Source of the DNA: Pseudolactococcus chungangensis CAU 28 = DSM 22330 | Lineage (GTDB): Bacteria; Bacillota; Bacilli; Lactobacillales; Streptococcaceae | Direction: 5' to 3' | Assembly (NCBI RefSeq): GCF_002441885.1 | Contig: NZ_JXJT01000001.1 | Span: 18,467-82,466 of the forward strand | Length of the DNA: 64,000 nt | In this document: positions 61,656 to 64,000 of the stretch, one piece after another | How the letters are laid out: each line of letters starts with the position of its first letter | Numbering within the stretch: the first letter of the stretch is position 1 | Program-made: the position numbers and the translations under genes | The notes under the pieces: generated by a model | Database searches by the model: none | The model's input: the letters and a program-made list of their open reading frames with translations, nothing else | Told to the model about the DNA's origin: nothing

Positions 61656-63005
61656 ATGCACCCTGACCCCGAAAGTCAGTCCTTATTATTTCAAATTGGT
61701 TTACTGATTTTTTTGACCATTCTTAATGCGCTCTTTTCAGGTGCCGAAATGGCACTCGTCTCGACTAGCCGTGCGCGTGTCGAACAAAGAGCTGCCGAAG
61801 GTGACAAGAAATATCAACGATTACTCGGCATTCTGAATAAACCTAGTAACTTTCTGTCAACGATTCAAATCGGGATTACACTGATTAATATCTTGTCAGG
61901 GGCAAGTTTGGCTGAAACCTTGGCATCAAAACTCACACCTGTATTAGGTGGTACACCAGGAGCCAAAAATTTGGCATCGGTGATTATTCTTGCCATTTTG
62001 ACTTATGTTTCGATTGTTTTTGGTGAGTTATATCCTAAACGTATCGCGCAAAATCTTAAAGAAAAATATGCTTTAGCATCGGTGACACCACTGAGAATTT
62101 TAGGTGTTATCATGAGTCCATTTGTTTGGTTACTAGCGACATCGACTAACATCCTAAGTAAATTGACACCCATGACTTTTGATGATGATTCTGAGAATAT
62201 GACGCGTGATGAGATTGAGTACATGCTTAATGCAGACAGTAGTGCACTGGATGAGATTGAACGGGAAATGCTGGCAGGTGTCTTTAGCTTGGATGAGCTC
62301 ATGGCGCGTGAGATTATGGTGCCAAGAACTGATGCTTTTATGATAGATATTAGTGAAGGAATTCATGAGAATATCGCAGCTGTTCTTGCTCAAAACTACA
62401 GTAGAATTCCCGTCTACGTTGACGATAAGGATAAGGTTGTAGGTGTTTTGCATACCAAAACATTACTAAAAAGTGCTTATGAGAAAGGATTTGATCACCT
62501 TGACTTACGTCCGATTTTGCAAGAACCACTTTTTGTGCCAGAGACAATCTTTGTTGATGACCTATTACGGGAACTAAAGAAAACGCAAAATCAAATGGCC
62601 ATTTTACTTAATGAGTATGGTGGTGTTGAGGGGATTGTTACACTTGAGGACCTCTTAGAGGAAATCGTTGGTGAAATCGAAGATGAATCTGATATTGCTG
62701 AGAAAGATGTTTTCAAAATTAATGAGCATATTTTCATCGTCAAAGGTGGCTTGACTCTGAATGATTTTAATGAATATTTCGATACATATTTAGAATCAGA
62801 TGATGTTGATACGATTGCCGGTTATTTCATGGCGGGTATTGGTGCCATTCCAGGTGAAAAGGAACAAATTGATTATGATATTGTGACAGAAAAAGACAAC
62901 TTGACTCTAACCAGTCTAGAGGTTGAGGGAACGCGTCTCATTAAACTACGTGTGACTTTTCATGAACCTATTGAGACTGAGGAAAAAGATAGTGACGAAA
63001 AATAA
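61656..63005 (+). CDS. CNNM/CorC-type transporter with DUF21, CBS and CorC domains
   Basis: Residues about 1-190 form a DUF21 membrane domain with four helices; 210-330 hold a CBS pair (MVPRTDAFMIDIS, then EYGGVEGIVTLEDLLEEIVGEIEDE); the last 85 form the CorC_HlyC domain. It is often called a hemolysin, but better evidence in the family points to Mg2+ efflux or Co2+ resistance. GGAGG lies eight bases before ATG. The 101-bp gap before it holds no feature I can name. Confidence 0.9.
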   Translation: MHPDPESQSLLFQIGLLIFLTILNALFSGAEMALVSTSRARVEQRAAEGDKKYQRLLGILNKPSNFLSTIQIGITLINILSGASLAETLASKLTPVLGGTPGAKNLASVIILAILTYVSIVFGELYPKRIAQNLKEKYALASVTPLRILGVIMSPFVWLLATSTNILSKLTPMTFDDDSENMTRDEIEYMLNADSSALDEIEREMLAGVFSLDELMAREIMVPRTDAFMIDISEGIHENIAAVLAQNYSRIPVYVDDKDKVVGVLHTKTLLKSAYEKGFDHLDLRPILQEPLFVPETIFVDDLLRELKKTQNQMAILLNEYGGVEGIVTLEDLLEEIVGEIEDESDIAEKDVFKINEHIFIVKGGLTLNDFNEYFDTYLESDDVDTIAGYFMAGIGAIPGEKEQIDYDIVTEKDNLTLTSLEVEGTRLIKLRVTFHEPIETEEKDSDEK

Positions 63006-63009
63006 AATT

Positions 63010-63034
63010 TAATCTGCGAAAGCAGATTCTTTTT
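63010..63034 (+). terminator. Terminator of the CorC-type gene
   Basis: AATCTGC and GCAGATT enclose GAAA, followed by CTTTTTATT. Confidence 0.85.
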
Positions 63035-63066
63035 ATTCTATCAAGTTATATATCTGTGACAAGATA

Positions 63067-63112
63067 AAAATAGTCTAGCAACTTAATAAGTTGTTAGACT
63101 ATTTTGCTTTTT
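63067..63112. terminator. Terminator downstream of tRNA-Leu
   Basis: AAAATAGTCTAGCAACTTA pairs with TAAGTTGTTAGACTATTTT with one mismatch. T-rich ends occur on both strands; it lies just after the minus-strand tRNA. Confidence 0.8.
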
Positions 63113-63119
63113 ATAGTGA

Positions 63120-63202
63120 TGCGGAGAAAGGGATTTGAACCCTCACACCCGTACGGATACATGCACCTGAAGCATGCGCGTCTGCCATTCCGCCACCTCC
63201 GC
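63120..63202 (-). tRNA. tRNA-Leu (anticodon CAG)
   Basis: The minus strand folds as an 83-base tRNA with acceptor GCGGAGG / CTCCGC, D arm GCGG...AGACGC, anticodon stem CATGC / GCATG with loop TTCAGGT (anticodon CAG), a long variable arm (TATCCGTACGGGTG) as in leucine and serine tRNAs, and T arm GAGGGTTCAAATCCCTT. The CCA end is not encoded (the next bases are TCA). Confidence 0.95.
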
Positions 63203-63275
63203 TCAACTATTCCATTATATCAAAAAAGTGAGAAAAGTGTCGGATAAAAGATAGGATTAAATTTTCCATCTTTAC

Positions 63276-63392
63276 AACAAATGATAGTTTTTGGAAGAAA
63301 AAAACTTAAAACAATTATTTTTGGAAGTTTTTGGTAGAAAATGCTTGACAATGAATGATTTTGCTTGTATAATAAAACTGTAAACGGTTACA
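63276..63392 (+). promoter_or_regulatory. Promoter, cre site and direct repeats of the DeoR-family gene
   Basis: TTGACA (63345-63350) and TATAAT (63368-63373) are perfect with a 17-bp spacer. TGTAAACGGTTACA (63379-63392) fits the CcpA cre consensus exactly and lies just after the -10, where it would repress. AGTTTTTGGAAGAAAA (63276) and AGTTTTTGGTAGAAAA (63327) are direct repeats about 51 bp apart, likely sites for the encoded DeoR regulator. Confidence 0.85.
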
Positions 63393-63450
63393 GCGAGTGT
63401 TGAATTTACCTCCATCAGGTAGATGTTGCTGAATCATTAGGAGAACGGCC

Positions 63451-64000
63451 ATGCTAAAAAACGCTAGAAAACAAAAGATTTTAGACCTTGTCAATCAACA
63501 AGGGTATGTGACTTTGGAGCTTTTGGCACAAGGTTTGAACACGAGTGAATCGACGATTAGACGCGATTTAACGGAGTTGGATAAAAGTCAACAGCTCAGA
63601 CGTGTTCATGGTGGGGCTGAAAGTCTATTCAACTTACGCTATGAAGAAGGGGTTGCTGAAAAATCTGTTAAAAATGTGCAAGCTAAGCAAATTATTGCAC
63701 AAAGAGCAGTCAGCCTTCTTAATAATGATGATGTGATTTTCATGGATGCGGGGACAACTGTTGCCATGATGACGGACTATCTAACGGATGTGGCAAACAT
63801 TACAGTCGTCACTAACTCAGTTCATACTGCGTCAACACTGATGGATAAAAAAATTAAAACCATTATCATCGGTGGTGCGGTTAAACCAACAACAGAAGCT
63901 GTTACAGGTAATTTTGCGATTCAGCAACTCGTGACCTTTAACTTTAGCAAGGCTTTCATTGGGGCGAATGGTATCTCAAGAGATGGTGGTATCACAACGC
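63451..64000 (+). CDS. DeoR family sugar-operon regulator (3' end outside window)
   Basis: At least 183 residues are present with no stop before the window edge. The N-terminal winged helix is canonical (RKQKILDLVNQQGYVTLELLAQ, then TSESTIRRDLTELDKSQQLRRVHGG). It continues into the sugar-phosphate-sensing domain (DVIFMDAGTT, TVVTNSVH, IIIGGAV, FSKAFIGANGI). FruR or LacR-type control of a PTS sugar operon is likely. AGGAG lies eight bases before ATG. Confidence 0.92.
   Translation, partial: MLKNARKQKILDLVNQQGYVTLELLAQGLNTSESTIRRDLTELDKSQQLRRVHGGAESLFNLRYEEGVAEKSVKNVQAKQIIAQRAVSLLNNDDVIFMDAGTTVAMMTDYLTDVANITVVTNSVHTASTLMDKKIKTIIIGGAVKPTTEAVTGNFAIQQLVTFNFSKAFIGANGISRDGGITT

Overview
The window looks like a chromosomal segment of a low-to-moderate GC Gram-positive coccus in the Streptococcaceae, most likely Lactococcus or a close relative. 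The reasons are the lactococcal-type PepN and PepT peptidases, the tyrS | class A PBP pair, the hisS-aspS operon behind a T-box, the ymfF-ymfH-rodZ-pgsA order, strong AAGGAGG-type Shine-Dalgarno sites and frequent GTG/TTG starts. Genus is inferred from gene content only.

Layout. 1-7.6 kb: end of a type VII secretion (T7SS) locus. It has a full-length GHSLG lipase resembling the reverse-domain T7SS toxin TslA, two lipoprotein genes that look like its immunity partners, each behind a truncated copy of the lipase 5' end, an EsaA/YueB-like protein, a small membrane protein and a lipoprotein. 7.7-26.7 kb: housekeeping (pepN, rplU-prp-rpmA, pepT, usp, Na+/H+ antiporter, cysteine desulfurase-thiI, MFS exporter, tyrS, class A PBP, recF-yaaA). 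26.9-39.5 kb: ymfF-ymfH-rodZ-pgsA, T-box-hisS-two tiny membrane proteins-aspS, two yitT paralogues separated by a MITE-like element and a 94-bp tandem repeat, then dusB-hslO.

39.7-46.9 kb is the most unusual part. It is a compact surface-fibre operon: two SipW-type (Ser-His-Asp) signal peptidases, four TasA/camelysin-like paralogues with an A-K-Y motif at the signal-peptide end and, in three, a C-terminal TQ(I/L)D, a further shorter camelysin-like protein, an LPTTG cell-wall protein and a glycine-rich secreted protein. In front of it lie a promoter, a perfect 17-bp palindrome, a 38-codon leader ORF built on exactly 15 copies of the pentanucleotide AACAG, and a strong terminator. Repeat number decides whether ribosomes stop before, at, or inside the terminator hairpin, so this looks like a phase-variable attenuator. 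A decayed second copy of the murE 3' end lies left of the operon and intact murE lies right of it, which suggests an inserted island.

46.9-51.8 kb: murE, mutM, recA, spx, csbD. 52.4-57 kb: an AT-rich acquired block with an ArsR regulator, ArsP-like permease, CxxC mini-redoxin and CoA-disulfide reductase/rhodanese, next to a decayed tyrosine integrase. 57.1-64 kb: tatD, a small P-loop kinase, rnmV, ksgA, a GNAT acetyltransferase, an AI-2E family transporter, a CBS/CorC transporter, tRNA-Leu(CAG) and the start of a DeoR-family regulator.

A family of intergenic repeats, unlike anything I can name, recurs across the window. At rodZ, a tasA-like gene, mutM and csbD the copies end in the same CTCAACATCTTA box a few bases before the Shine-Dalgarno site; a related type precedes the cysteine desulfurase and the LPTTG gene.
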